Assembly: GCA_023078685.1 (NCBI GenBank) | Contig: JALGAS010000003.1 | Coordinates: 1,984,001-2,048,000 of the forward strand | Source: Neopestalotiopsis rosae | Lineage: Eukaryota; Ascomycota; Sordariomycetes; Amphisphaeriales; Sporocadaceae | Direction of reading: 5' to 3' | Length of the DNA stretch: 64,000 nt | Shown here: positions 33,470 through 45,283 of the stretch, piece by piece | Layout of the letters: each line of letters begins with the position of its first letter | Numbering within the stretch: the stretch's first letter is position 1 | The notes under the pieces: model-generated | Databases searched by the model: none | The model's input: only the letters and a program-made list of their open reading frames with translations | Told to the model about the DNA's origin: nothing | Position numbers and translations under genes: made by a program

Positions 33470-35210
33470 ATGGGAACGCACGGCACAATGTCGGGCCCGC
33501 CAAGGACAATCCTCTACGCTGAGTTGCTCTCAAATATCCGTCAGGTCTCGGTGGGATGCTCACTTTCCTCCGCCTGCACCACGACGAGCACCCAGGCAAG
33601 CCTCTCGGCAGACGGGCAGCAGCTCACCGTCCAGCACGAAGATGAAGAGCGCACATTAAGGCTCCCAGGCAGAGTATCAGCTCCTCAAAAGTTACCCATA
33701 CAAAGCCGGGACTCGCGGAATCTGGCCTGGCGCCTCCCGCTGGCCGGCGCAGCACCGGCGACGAGATTCATACCGCCCTCGCAGCTGGACGCGCAGACGG
33801 TGGCCTGGTCGGCGACTGAGCTGCCAGCAGGAGGCATGGTCAAGTGCCGAGACTGCCAGACCACAGTGATCGAGGAAGGTGCCATCAACGCGTGGAAAGA
33901 CCTCCCCAGCGAGAACTGGGCCGAGATGATGGAGTTTTGGCATTGTCACAAGCCCGATAATGCCGACCACCAGGGCCACGAGCACCACCACCATGACGGC
34001 CAGACAGAGACTGAAGAACATTTAGCTGGCAGAGGCTATGGTGCCAATTCTCGCATTGCTGGACAAGCAGGCACTGGCTTTGTAGATCTCTCCTCGTTAC
34101 TGTTCTCAGAGAAGGACTGCGCAAATTTAACGGTAAGTTGAACCTTCTTTCTTATTCTTCTCACGTGCTAGATACTTCTCATCGGATCTATCATTGCATT
34201 ATGTGAATGCCATGGGTATATAGAAGGTGGCCAATTCAGCGGACTCAGTTTGCAACATATCAATGGCGTGGTCACCGATACTCATACCCTAGAATAACAA
34301 GATGGATTTATTGTTCTTTTCCGACGGCACTCGGTTGTAGAACCCGGGTTCCCTTGGGAACCATGGGATCAGCTTCCGAGTTGCCTGGTTCGGCTTGACT
34401 TCTGTCTTTATTTTGGTAATCGAGTCTTTCTTTGGATGTGGAAGTCTCGAAATCGAGCAGAAGTACATTTTTTCCTTTGTTCATTTCGTAGTCAGAAAGT
34501 AACGTTATTGTGTACCACACATTGCAAGTCAGCGTAATATAACATCACGTTCGCCATCGCATTGTTCCTGTGCTCTTGACTTGACCAAATTCATATCAAC
34601 TGCTAATGTATAAATTATACAGCCGATTGAAGCCAACACTGCCTCAGAAGAGTTCAGCATCTCGACCAAGCATGGCAATCCGGTAACCTGTAGCACATGC
34701 TCCTCCGAGATCGGGGCCGTTCATGTTGAAACGTCATCGGTAACTCTGTACAAATGGCAGGTTACCATTGCATCCCCAGTATCCAAGGTCGACCTTCAGC
34801 CTCAGCCAACTTTGGCACATTGCGTCGCGTCCATTCTTGCCTCCACGCTCTCTCGGTCCGGCTGCTCCAAATCCATCATCCTCCCAATCGGTGCCACTCC
34901 TTCGTCGTTGAGTCAGTCGGGTCAGCCGTTGCTGCATATCTGGCTCTTCAACGGCAACATTTCCTTCACCTCATCAGTCGTCGAAAGCGAAGAGCCTATT
35001 TCCGCGGTCAAGGTCCTGTACCGTTTCGTGACCAAGGCGGAAGCCGACCGCCTAAGCGAATCCATCATGTCCGATATCCAAGAGATCACGTTGCCAACTC
35101 ATGCGGTGCAGGGCCTGAGGCTGTTGCTCGAAAGAAGCAGTCAATGGTTGCCGTCTGGTGATAGGATATTTAGAGAGTGGACTGTCGGTTTGCTGGGAAA
35201 ATGGAGCTAG
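33470..35210 (+). CDS. HECT-like E2-binding protein (UBE3D/IPA1 family)
   Basis: Resembles UBE3D and yeast Ipa1, proteins linked to ubiquitin-conjugating enzyme binding and mRNA 3'-end processing. Exons 33470-34132 and 34623-35210 give 416 residues. Signatures are a first Cys pair (MVKCRDCQTTVI), the family block ENWAEMMEFWHCHKPDN, a second Cys pair (VTCSTCSSEIGAV) followed by LYKW, and a C-terminal domain ending EWTVGLLGKWS. The second ATG at 33488 is an alternative start. The 490-nt intron is far longer than the others here; reading directly across it keeps a smooth family-like sequence, so I see no missing exon. Inside it lies a 12-bp palindrome, GAACCCGGGTTC (34340-34351). Confidence 0.82.
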
Positions 35211-35538
35211 TTAATGAGGTCACAAAGCCCGTTTCGATTCCTGTATATATGCGCCGTTATACCTGTGACACGTCAATAGCTCTATATACACTGCACGATA
35301 TACCACCTTTGGAGCGTCGTTGCTCGATTCTGTTGGTTAATGTGCACGCGATCACATGTGCTATTCCGGCGCGAAAAGAAGTGCAGTTTATGAAGTTTTG
35401 TTTTGACTAATGCACAAGTGTTATTTCACACGGGTTGGTTGACAAAGGGAAACTCGTTCTCTACTGCGCGTCGCGGGAGTATCTCTCTGTAACCACTATC
35501 TCCACCGTCTATCGAGTTTCGAAAACAGAACAAGTCGC
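35211..35538. other. Convergent 3' intergenic region
   Basis: 328 nt between stop codons; nothing recognised. Confidence 0.5.
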
Positions 35539-36467
35539 TTATTGGGCCTTGGACGAAACGATTCCTGTAAAATTAATTCATCAGTCATCATGCCGCGTAA
35601 AAAAATAGGAAGAATTGGAAATTCGTTTTCCGGCTTCATTGTAGCTTCCAGAAAATTAAAAACTCACTCTCAACGTCAGCAACGGACTGCTGCAGAATCT
35701 GCTGCAGAACCTTGGGGTTCTCAAGCTCCTTGGTGACCTTGGCAATGATGGACTCGGCGAGCTCCCTCTGCTGGCGCTGCTTGACCTGGCCCTCGTAGCG
35801 AACCCAGGAGTCGAGGACGGCCTTGGCCTCGGCGGCCAGGGCGGTGCTCTGCTCAAGCTCGTAGGCCTTGGCCTCGAGCTCGGCGGTCTCCTTGGAGACG
35901 GCAAAGAGAGCCTTGGTGGTCTCGACGACGCCACCCATCTGCTCGACGTTGCCGATGCGCTCCTTGACGGCCTGGGTGTGGTCGGTGCGGGCAGCGTTCA
36001 GGATGTCCTTGATCTTCTTGTTCTGAGCATCGGCCCACTCGGCGTACATGGGACCTCCGAACTTGATGAGGGCACCCCAGACGGACAGCAGACAGAAGGC
36101 GACAACGGACTCCTCGTTGACGACGTAGTACTCGTTGCTGATGGCGTAGGCGGACAGACCGGCGGCCGAGGACAGGATGGCCGACTTGGAGATCAGGGAG
36201 CTGCCGGGCAGGGCATCAATGATGCTCTGAGCCTTGGACTTGGGGTCGGCCTTCTCGGGGACGTTGGACGAGGCATGGCGCTGGGCGCTGATGGAGGCGA
36301 GGGCCGGGACGGATCGCTGGGACAGGGCCGGTCGGAGGCGGGCAGCCCCTGTACAAAATCACTTCGTGTGAGCCTTTGCAGGGCCAATTGGGCGGGAGGA
36401 GCGGCATGCGCGCCATCTCGAGGTTCGTCTACTTACCGGCAGCAGTTCTTGCCAAGCGGGAGGCCAT
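35539..36467 (-). CDS. ATP4: ATP synthase subunit 4 (subunit b), mitochondrial
   Basis: Peripheral-stalk subunit of the F1Fo ATP synthase in the inner mitochondrial membrane. Three exons: 36467-36437 (31 nt), 36348-35668 and 35564-35539 (26 nt), giving 245 residues. The N-terminus (MASRLARTAAGAARLRPAL) is a presequence. Two hydrophobic segments follow (LISKSAILSSAAGLSAYAI and ESVVAFCLLSVWGALIKFGG), then a long alpha-helical, charged stalk with ADAQNKKIKDILNAAR. The last exon adds RIVSSKAQ after VADVE; without it the frame would end in an implausible FLIFWKLQ tail. Its acceptor is preceded by a T-rich tract. Confidence 0.93.
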
Positions 36468-37144
36468 TGTGAGATGAGTGGTGATGGGGGGATTGCGAAT
36501 TGCAGGATTGTCGTAGCTCGCAACTGAGGTTATTTTCGTTGCGGGTCTTGCTATCCAAGGCTTTGGGAGTTCGGTTATTCGGCGCTACCAATTTTCCCGG
36601 AGAATGACGGTGCAAGGTTGAGCGCTTTGGTACACGCAACGGGCCAAGAATGGATCCATCTGTCGGGCGGACACGGGTCGCTTTCTGCCACCTGGCAAAC
36701 AATGTCAGATTTCCTGCATCTCATACATAAGGATCATGTAGATCGCATCACATTGGGTATATAATCATGATCCGAATTGAAAAGGATTATTTGTCGATTG
36801 TACTTGCATCGTGAATGGCACTGATCCAGATTGAGTCAATTCAGCGTGCTCAAACGGAAATCGCATTGAACCTAGTCTGTACAAGAGGTAGACTTGCATA
36901 AATATCACTCGCCACGCTCACCATGTATCCACGTGTATCGAATTGGAATTTTTTTGTTCTTTTTCTCAAGTTCCTGTATTCATTCTTTCGTGTACTATTT
37001 CTGATGCTTCATTATTATTTACAGGGTATCGTTGCCCTTAAAAGAACTGAATGACTCCGGAACGCCTTATGGGTATCGTTTTATCCACCGAATTTGACCA
37101 AAAGGCAATGCAACATTGACATTACAGACCTGCGATGTTAGTGC
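36468..37144. other. Intergenic region upstream of ATP4
   Basis: 677 nt; no gene seen. It includes the ATP4 promoter and the 3' region of the CCCH protein gene. Confidence 0.5.
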
Positions 37145-38617
37145 CTAAAATCCAATGTAGTCCTTGGAAAGATCTAGTTCATCCGAGTCGTCATTGCCAA
37201 TGAATTCCTCCACTTCGTCGGAATCTATGTCATCGGGAGCAGCGCCCTCGTCCTCATCGCTGGACAGATCGGCCATCTCCTCGTCATTGCTGCTGATGAC
37301 CTTGTTGCGGAGTACGCTCGCCCGTTCTCGGTGAAGAAGCTTACAGCCCTTGGTCTTACAGACACCGGTGTTGCTGAAATCAGGGCACTCGAATACGTGA
37401 CGATCGGGGCACTTGGCTCCTCGCTCGCAATAGCCGTGGAAACCAAAATCGCGGCAAACCGGATCAGTCTGGGAATGTTCAGCATGAACGTACAGACATG
37501 AGTCATTATGACATTTGCCGTTGGCAAAATGCAAGCACAACGGTGTGCGCTGCTCAGAGTTCTCGTGGACAAGATCACAAGCATCGCCATTAGGGCAATC
37601 ATTCTTGAAGAGCCAGTCGCGGCAAATGGCGACTTTGGACGGGTCATGGACGAATCGACAGTTTGGACCCTTGATACATGAACCTGTGCAATAGTTAGTA
37701 TCCGTCGGGAGTTTCTCTTACCACACCAGTCCAAAGGGTTCTGGTGATTTTTGTGATGAATCGTAGTTGGAGAAGACAATACCGGTCCAGGAGAAGGTCT
37801 TGCAAGGAATGTTGACCTTCTTGATTCCACCTGCCAATCTGCTCGTTGTTGTTGTTAGAAATGCGCTTTCTTTGGGTCGGGGCACATACCGTTGTGCTTT
37901 GGCAATGCCGTGTCTGACAAGATTGCCATTCTTGGTTCGATAGAACTTGACGCCACCAATCGTGGTGACTCTGGGAGTAGCGGAAGGAGGGTTGTTGTCG
38001 TCTGCGGTTGCTAAGTATGTAGAAGAGATTGATGGAATAGGTACCAGTGCTAGCTTACCAGGAGCGCGAACAAGTTTGCTGCCCTGCTTGGTGATCTGGA
38101 AACGAATACCTTCGACAGTGATCTCGTACTTGGATGCTGCTGACGTTGCTGGGGCAGAGTTAGAGGGCAGGGGTGGCATGCTGTTGCCATTTTTCTGAAC
38201 ATAATGCAAGAACCGGCTCTTTTCCATCTGCTCTTTCTGCAAGCGCTTCTGTCGCTGCGTCTCCTCGATTGCAGAGGCGCGCGCCTGTGAGTCCTTCTCG
38301 AAGACAGAGCTGTTGATGAGCTGCAGATGTCGGTCGGTTCGGCTCACCCACGATCCGTTGGCGTTAGCACTGGCCGGCGAATCGGGGGGCGCCTGTGCCG
38401 ACTGTCCATTCTGCCCATTCAGTACCAGCGTCCTGTTACGATAGGTCGGCGCATGGCCTCGCGATCCGCGGGGAGCACCACGATGGTACGGTGAAGATCT
38501 GTAGGTGCTTCTAGGGTATGACGAGGTGGGAGCAGCATGTTGTGCCTTGTGTCGACTGATGCGTCCTTCTAGCCGGTTGATCTGGGCCAGAAGCTCTTGT
38601 TCCTCGGCGGTTGTCAT
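37145..38617 (-). CDS. CCCH-type zinc-finger protein (ZC3H3-like, five fingers)
   Basis: Likely nuclear RNA-binding protein. Four exons: 38617-38059, 38010-37890, 37838-37783 and 37683-37145, giving 424 residues. The third intron has a perfect TACTAAC branch point and splits the first finger. Five CCCH fingers fill the second half: C-x8-C-x5-C-x3-H (three times), C-x7-C-x4-C-x3-H and C-x8-C-x4-C-x3-H. The N-terminus has a short coiled coil (QELLAQINRLEGRISRHK) and an Arg/Ser/Tyr-rich patch. Two related segments, EGIRFQITKQGSKLVR and GGVKFYRTKNGNLVR, look like an internal repeat, as in ZC3H3. The C-tail is acidic. The link to ZC3H3/Red5-type RNA surveillance or polyadenylation factors is by architecture. 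Confidence 0.87.
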
Positions 38618-40582
38618 GTTGTCGCAGTTGCGCAGGTGGGTGTCTGAATGACGCGGGTTTGTGCAAGGAAAGTGGGAAAAGTTGTGAATTGGTTGGGTTT
38701 TCGTTGCGTTTGTCGCAAGTTGGAACATTTGGTTGTGGAGAACCTGAAAACGGTCCAGGTACTGGGGATAAAAATGGCGGGGCAAATTTACGTACATACA
38801 TAGTACAGCACAAAGCAAATTGACGCCACTATTACTAATATTATTGTACGACTAGTACAGAACATTGAATCCATTGTTCTGCATACACAATTTATGCGGT
38901 GCTTCAGCGGCAAGAATCTTGTCCCTATGAATTTGTACTATGAAGGCAACATATAGGCCATTCCTATTGATCTGGATAAAGCGTCTCCTTTATGTTTGCA
39001 TAATCGCTTGCTGAGGTCCGCCACGGGACGGCCACGCATCATTGTTAGCATCTATTAAGTGTAAATGAACTTTTGTTTTCTTGACCTTTTTTTTAATGAT
39101 CATCAAAACTTCGGGATTGGCGGAAGAGCTGCTTGATTACAGAGGCTACTACACGAATACCCAGAGATTAAAGGCCTGGCGACAAAAACTAAACGAAGAG
39201 GATGTCCGCTAGGAAATAAATGAGTAATGTAACCATAAACAGGATTTAAACAACAAGATAAAAATGAAATAAAGGACGGAACAGGAAATAGATCAAGATC
39301 AGGCTTACATAATGTACAATGTAATTGGATTGAAAAACACAACCCGCGAAACAAAACTCCTGGAGCTAACGACATAATCACTACGAGAAAATCCATCGCA
39401 AACTAGAGGCATTTCCATCCACTTTGATATATTGTGAGTCCAAGATCTACAAGGGAATACTCTTCTCATTCGCGAGTGAATTTCAAGAGTGTCGGCTCTC
39501 TGAATACCGACATATCGACCCTGACGGAATTGACCTTCCCAACTTTGGTACCAACCTATTCTAAACCGCTACTCCTGGCCGGGACACCAATGACGATACC
39601 GCGCCTGATATTGGAAAAGTCAGCGGCGACGGTGCGTTTTCCATCAAAAGTCCCGATTGGGGAGGTTGTCGTCCTGTGACACAAATGGCGGACGAGAGGT
39701 GCTGGATCGCGAGATGTGAGTGATGCGGCGAATATATAAGCAAAATTGTACGAAAGCAGACAATGTAAATTTCAATCAGGTGGACGAATTTGATCTTTGA
39801 ATAGGGAAGTAAGTTGATGCAGGTACCTAATTTACATTGTAAGTCGCATTCGCTCCAAGAGCATGCCCTGACCCCCTCACCCACCAAGTCAGTCGTGACT
39901 TCTTCACCTTGATCTCGCTTTCCGTTGCTCTGTTGTATTAACGTCTCCTCGATGGCCATACATGATGCCCCGTTTCTAGTCAGCAGCACCAATGTGAGAT
40001 GAATTATGGCAGGGAAGCTCTCTTTTCTTCCTTTCTCCATTTCCTTTCTCTTTCCCCTCGTGGAATAGTCTGCAAATAGAGAGCAAGAATAGAAGGGAGG
40101 GTTGATTGCAAACAAAAAGGATAGCTTCGTGACATGAGCCTCAAGATCTTGGCATGCGCATCCCTTAGTCAACACGAGTGGCGTTGCGACTTCTGTTCCA
40201 GTCATGCGTTCCCCTAGTCTTATGATAATTGTTCATAAAACCAGATATCGTGGTCGTTGTTATTTCAGCAACATTAATCGTAGTGCGAGGCTTGAATCAA
40301 CATTCTCAGTAAGAGATCCTCTTTCTACAGTCATTTATTTGCTCATTTGATTTCTTGAATATACACCTTTGTTTCTTTTCTATATCCCACAATTCTAGCA
40401 TCCAGGTGTTATGGGAATTCGCCTGTAATCACATTTCTATACTGAATCTCGGCATGAGAAATCCATGAAGTCTCTTTCAGGGCTCAGAGAAGGTCATGAT
40501 TAGCATCATATTTGACACCGAATTGTTATGTATTGTGCTTTTGTCACCATAATCTGATCGTCCAGTGAAAGAGCCATACCAT
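38618..40582. other. Intergenic region (2.0 kb), no gene supported
   Basis: Open frames (81 codons at 39434 on +, 214 codons at 39561-40205 on -) show no recognisable family and contain stretches of low coding quality. No RNA gene was recognised. Confidence 0.45.
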
Positions 40583-41077
40583 TTACATGTACAATTTAGC
40601 ACTGTCACTCTCCTTGCGTTTCTTCAGAAACTCCTCGGCGGCGGCATTATCCTTTGCATCAAGCTCGTCCATTTCCTCCTTGAGCTTTTCTACATCGCCG
40701 GAGTCATCATCCTCGTCACTGCTGCTGCTGCTGATGTTGCCATTATTCAAACTATCCATGTCGATGCCGGCATCCTCGAGTATGGCCCGACACCGCGCAT
40801 CGGTGCTCGCCAGCGTCTTCTTGCTCTGCGAGATCATGTCCTTGGCCTTTTGCAGCTTTTGGCCGACGGTCTTTTGGGAGCCGTCGCACCGCCGGCATAG
40901 TCCCGGGAGCTTGACCGTCGCCAACGGGTGGCTCGTTTTCTCCTTGCACGGCTCCGTGACCTCTCCCTTTTCGAATGCCTTCTGCTTGTCACATTTCCAT
41001 TTGGTCTTTTCTGAAGTCGGGCCAGCCCATCGTGAGTGATTGCATGTTTCGTACAGTACACGATTGTTCACACACAT
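40583..41077 (-). CDS. Small Cys-containing coiled-coil protein, unknown
   Basis: 164 residues from the ATG at 41077, single exon. I do not recognise a family. The N-terminal half has spaced Cys/His residues (ETCNHSRWAG, WKCDKQKAF, EPCKEKTSH, PGLCRRCD) that could bind zinc. The second half is a charged helix, a Ser5-acidic linker (SSSSSDEDDD) and a predicted coiled coil (VEKLKEEMDELDAKD) ending with KKRKES. The clear domain structure, the Kozak-like start context and normal codon use argue that it is real. No neighbour suggests a function. Confidence 0.6.
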   Translation of the reverse strand: MCVNNRVLYETCNHSRWAGPTSEKTKWKCDKQKAFEKGEVTEPCKEKTSHPLATVKLPGLCRRCDGSQKTVGQKLQKAKDMISQSKKTLASTDARCRAILEDAGIDMDSLNNGNISSSSSDEDDDSGDVEKLKEEMDELDAKDNAAAEEFLKKRKESDSAKLYM

Positions 41078-41543
41078 GGTGATCTTATATCTCAGCAAGT
41101 TCCCAAGCGCCTGTGATTGGCGCGTTGTATCTTTTGTGGTTTCGCCGTGAGACAGGGTTCTGCGGTGGATTTGCAGAGGGGGCAGGAGGACTGGCGTGGT
41201 GATCTTGGGTTGGTTGTGCCTACGTGTGGAGGAAATAAGTGGACGAGATTGCGGATTCTGCTCTGCTAGAGGGAATTCGATCACGATCGTAGTCCATAGA
41301 TCCAAAAAGACCACTCATTATAATAGTCCCTCGCCCATAAAGAAGATACTGTCGGCTTTGACGTGGTGTGGCCTTGAGACAATCCTTGTTCATGAACCCG
41401 CCCATTGTCTACACACCTACTCAGGCTTTGTTCCTCTGGGAGGCCACCCCAGGGCAAAATTCATACGCTCCGATTGTCTTGGGTGTAGATTACCAAAGGA
41501 GTGTTTTCTGGCAGCCATCATCGCTCGCTGGCACGCTATTGAG
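41078..41543. other. Intergenic, nothing recognised
   Basis: 466 nt between the small Cys protein start and the HAD gene stop. It serves as promoter of the former. Confidence 0.45.
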
Positions 41544-42652
41544 CTATCCTCCTCCTACGCCGAAGCACACAAAGCTGTCCACCTCTTCAAAGTCCTCTGC
41601 CCATGTGAGACCATGGATGAGCGACTCGGTTTCTCGAGTCCTGGGTACTTCTCTGCCAATTCTGCGCAGCGTTTGCAGTAATTTGGACTCGTCACCCTCT
41701 CCGTTTGCCATTACCACACCGTACATGGCATGCAGCAGACACTCCAGGTCTGTGATGGAGTCGCCGAAATAGAAGCTTGGGGCCTTATCGACACCGTCGC
41801 GATGCAGGACCCCCTTCATTACGTCCAGCTTGTCACTCGAGTTGGTCAGGTTCTGGGGATCTTCGGGGCACGTATCGCGCCCGCCGATGCTGCCGAGAAT
41901 CTCGGGGCCGAGGACGGTGCCGTCCTCGCTGCTGATCCGGTTGGCGATGACGTGGATCTCGGGGCAGGCCAGCACGCCTTCGATAAATGCTGTTGACCAG
42001 TTGACGCTGATGACCCAAAGCCTCCAGCCTTCCTTGACCCGCTTGTGCACAAACTTTTTGAACCCAGGGCGGACCTGAACGGTGCCGTCCGCCACAGCCG
42101 CGCGCCCGGCCTCGCGCAGGTCCTCCTCGCTAATGCCCTTGAACACGGCGCACGCGTTGATCCGGTCGAGCGACTTGAGCTCCACCGTCTTCATGGCACG
42201 CAGGAATTCCACCTCTGTGGCCGGCAGCTTCCGGTCCTCCTCCTTGATATGGTATTCCTCCACATGATCTTGATAATCCCGTATCTGGTGGTCAAAGATG
42301 GATTAGCTTTTTGGGGACATCTCAACCACAGGTGGAAAATATGTAGCAAGTACTATGACATGCAAATTTCCCTAACCAGTAGTTGGGAAATGAGAGAATT
42401 TTCTAAAATTCATACAAAGAGTCGAATCTGGGTTATCCTGACTGAGCATGAAAGACAGCCCAGAGATCAACAGGATTTTATTTTTTCCACCCTTGGATTG
42501 TTATTGTTACTTACGTACGACTGGACAACCTCGTCCCATTCCTTGTCGAGATCGACGCCGCGGTCAGACTGGATGCGCAGGGCAGCCTTGGCGAGATCGC
42601 CAATGGTGTCACGAACGGTTATGGTACCGTCAAAGTCGAGGAATATGGACAT
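41544..42652 (-). CDS. HAD-superfamily phosphatase (phosphoserine phosphatase/MtnX-like)
   Basis: A small-molecule phosphatase of the haloacid dehalogenase superfamily. Two exons, 42652-42515 and 42284-41544, give 292 residues; the 230-nt intron is long for this window. Motif I is at the very N-terminus: LDFDGTIT, with Asp nucleophile and acid/base Asp two residues apart. Motif II is VISVNWS. Motif III/IV is YFGDSITDLECL. The helical cap lies between motifs I and II (about 40-125). The layout resembles PSP/MtnX-type and fungal HAD proteins; the substrate cannot be read from sequence. Confidence 0.83.
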
Positions 42653-43573
42653 GATGAAGAGATGAAACGAGTGGAATCATGCGTTGCTCACAAATGCTCT
42701 CTTCGACAAAGGGGAGGGGAAGGTGGAGGGGACTCTGTCTCTCGCCTCATTTGCCCAATTCACCGCTCCGCCCCAATGGTCGTGGTTGTCTGCCAACAAA
42801 AATCTTGAACGACACCAACGACGACGACTTACACGAAAATAGAATAAAAAAACAAGGACCAGGTACGCACTGGAGAGGTATGACGTATGTAGGGGAAGTT
42901 GGAGAACGGGAATGTCAAAAGTCTAGAAAGTAGAAGCGGGCTGCATCTTCCCCCCCGAGCCGAGTCAAAATGTGGGATTGCGGGGACGGTGGATTGCCGG
43001 AAGCGGAAGGGGAATGAAGGGCAATTGACGGGCGGCGATTCGTGCTTTCTGCGGAGTGATTCGGCGACTTGGCCAAGGAACTTAAAAACCTGAAACAAGC
43101 ACTAGGTAATTCGTGTATGTAATGTCAATTATTCAACTTACGCAGCAGCTGTACGTACTACGGAGTACGTAAGCTAAACAACGTCTGTAGATTGATCATT
43201 GCACATCGACATCTACACCACATTACAAACAGTACCAGTATAGATCAGATTCGGCCGAAATTTCTTGCTTGATTCGGCCAGGGAATATTTTGACTAAGCC
43301 AGGTCATTATGCCTGCTTGTCGAGGAGGCGCCATGAATGAATTCCATTGCACTGGACTCGTATGGAACAGTGCCTTCTCCCAAATCATTCAATGACCAGT
43401 CCTCGGGGTATTTTCTATTTTATACAATGTTTTGTGCGCTTTCTTTTGCAAAAGTCAAACCCTGACCTATGGTGAATGCCATGAAACGCCGAACAATCCC
43501 TAGAAAGCTTTGCATCATTGATTGCATCTTGTGCATGCTCGTGCTCCACGAGTGCGCTAGAAGCTTAGCTCAA
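42653..43573. other. Intergenic region upstream of the HAD phosphatase gene
   Basis: 921 nt; no gene seen. Several short frames lack features. Confidence 0.45.
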
Positions 43574-44774
43574 CTATACAACGTCTTCCATCTCGACATT
43601 GTCATCTTCGTCATCTTCGTCATCGAAATCAGCCACCTCGGCTGCAGTTTCAGCGTTGGGCTTTCGCTTCTGGTACTCTGGCTTGAGTTCCCAGTAATTG
43701 GCGAATCTACCCGTCTTGTGCAGCACAGCCACTTGCTCCAAGTTTTCACGCAGCCATGCTTCGGGCTGCTTGAGTCTGTTCTTAAACGCCTTCATGCTCC
43801 AGTAATCGTACTTGGTGTCGGTATAGCAGGCAAAGATTGCGTCGAGCAGGGCAGACTGCTCCATACGCGCTGCCTTTTCTTCCTTCTTTGCCTTGGTCTT
43901 TGCCTTGGGATCGACGGTGCGCTATCATTACCATTAGCATCTGCCAGTTTGAGCAATAGTCGAAGATACTTACCACAAAGCCACTCATCTTGGCATTGCC
44001 CATAGCCGTGCCAGCATGAATGATACCCACTGGGTTCCTTGTACCCGACATGATACTGGTGGTTGCCTTTGGCTTGAGAGCGTCGCTAGCTCTCATGGCC
44101 AGAATATGCTTGGCTTCGGGCGTCATGACCGGCTGAGCATTCACCTCTCTGCGGAATCTGGCAGCTAAAATCGTCTTCTTCGGTATAGCCTTGCGATAAT
44201 GAGGTTCCCTTCTTCGATTTCGTCCGTGGCCACCGCCCTGTGGCTGTCCATTCTCCGCCTTAGGCGGGGGAGGTTTGGGGCGTAGATGAGCCGGAATGTT
44301 GTTGTTTGGTCCGCCTGGGTACTTGTTCTTGAATCCCGGCAGATCCTGCTCCGTGAACATGAACGTGTTCAGGAGGTTCGGGTCTCTCATCTCCAATGTG
44401 TACTCTTTCGGAACATTCTGGTGTGCGGGATGGGTCGGATCCACGAGAATCGCAAATTTCTGTATTTGCTGTCCAGTCTTCTTGTCCACATCCTGCCAAG
44501 TCCGCACCTTCCCAACGACGAGCTCTTCATCGTCACCCAATTCTGCCCACTGATCGTAGAGATACTTTGGAAGGTGTGCTAAGAATGCGTTTCCCTGGGG
44601 GTCTAGCGGCTGGGTCGCGTCGTAGAATTCGAGATCTCCGGCGTCCTCGTAAAGCTCGTCATCTACAAATCCACCGGGAGATGGCTTCACATCATCCGTG
44701 TCCATCTCCATGCCCGGCTCCGGCTTGATACCAGGCTCTAGCTTGACGCCAGGCTCGTTCTTAACGGTCGCCAT
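43574..44774 (-). CDS. TFG2: Transcription initiation factor IIF subunit beta (RAP30/Tfg2)
   Basis: TFIIF beta binds RNA polymerase II in the pre-initiation complex. Exons 44774-43974 and 43921-43574 (52-nt intron with a GCTAAT branch) give 382 residues. The N-terminus has acidic/Glu-Pro repeats (KNEPGVKLEPGIKPEPG). The dimerisation domain includes LPKYLYDQWAELGDDEELVVGKV. A linker carries RRREPHYRKAIPKKTILAA, and the C-terminal winged helix includes LLDAIFACYTDTKYDYWSMK and LKQPEAWLRENL. It ends in a very acidic tail (DFDDEDDEDDNVEMEDVV). It is transcribed divergently from NOC4. Confidence 0.95.
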
Positions 44775-45283
44775 GGTGACAAGTGTGCGTCAATGCAATT
44801 CGACGCGTGGCGTATCCGTTCGGTGGCCGGGAGAAAATGAAGATGCTGTACTACGCGGTCGGACTTGCAGTCGAGGTCAGAACAAAGAGATGAAAGATTT
44901 CGGCTGCTCAAGTTCGCTGGTTGCGTCTGTTGGAACGCAGGCGCCGACGTCACGGTGGGTTACGTAAGAACGTCAATCACGTGGCTTTACTGAGCTGCCA
45001 GCCTGTGCCTGCCTGGATGAAAGAAGGACAGGGCGAGTTCCAGTGGAGCTCACGATGGACATCAGCTCAAAGCTCAGCGCTCCTAGCTCGTACGTACCTA
45101 ACCTAGGTACTCTAGCGCGGGGCCCAGCTCTCTTATCGTGCATCTTATCACAGCAGCTGCGCGCCAGTCGCCAAAACTTTTTGGAAAGACTTATCTTATC
45201 GCAACAACCTCAGAAGACAAAATTTCTGGAATCAGTGCAAATACTCAGAAAACACAGCGGCGCAACGACAAGGACAATTCACG
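44775..45283. promoter_or_regulatory. Divergent promoter of TFIIF beta and NOC4
   Basis: 509 nt between start codons. It contains an AAAATTT core near 45220, similar to the RRPE element of ribosome-biogenesis promoters, and TTATC repeats. No exact PAC box was found. Confidence 0.4.

Noticed and set aside
37718..37830. Alternative donor GTAAGA for the third intron of the CCCH gene
   Set aside because: It would join out of frame with the zinc fingers; the upstream GTATTG donor restores the first CCCH finger.
39552..39673. Minus-strand reading GTFDGKRTVAADFSNIRRG, reminiscent of a redox-protein fragment
   Set aside because: No flanking exons, catalytic motif or continuous frame support it. It could be chance or a very old remnant.
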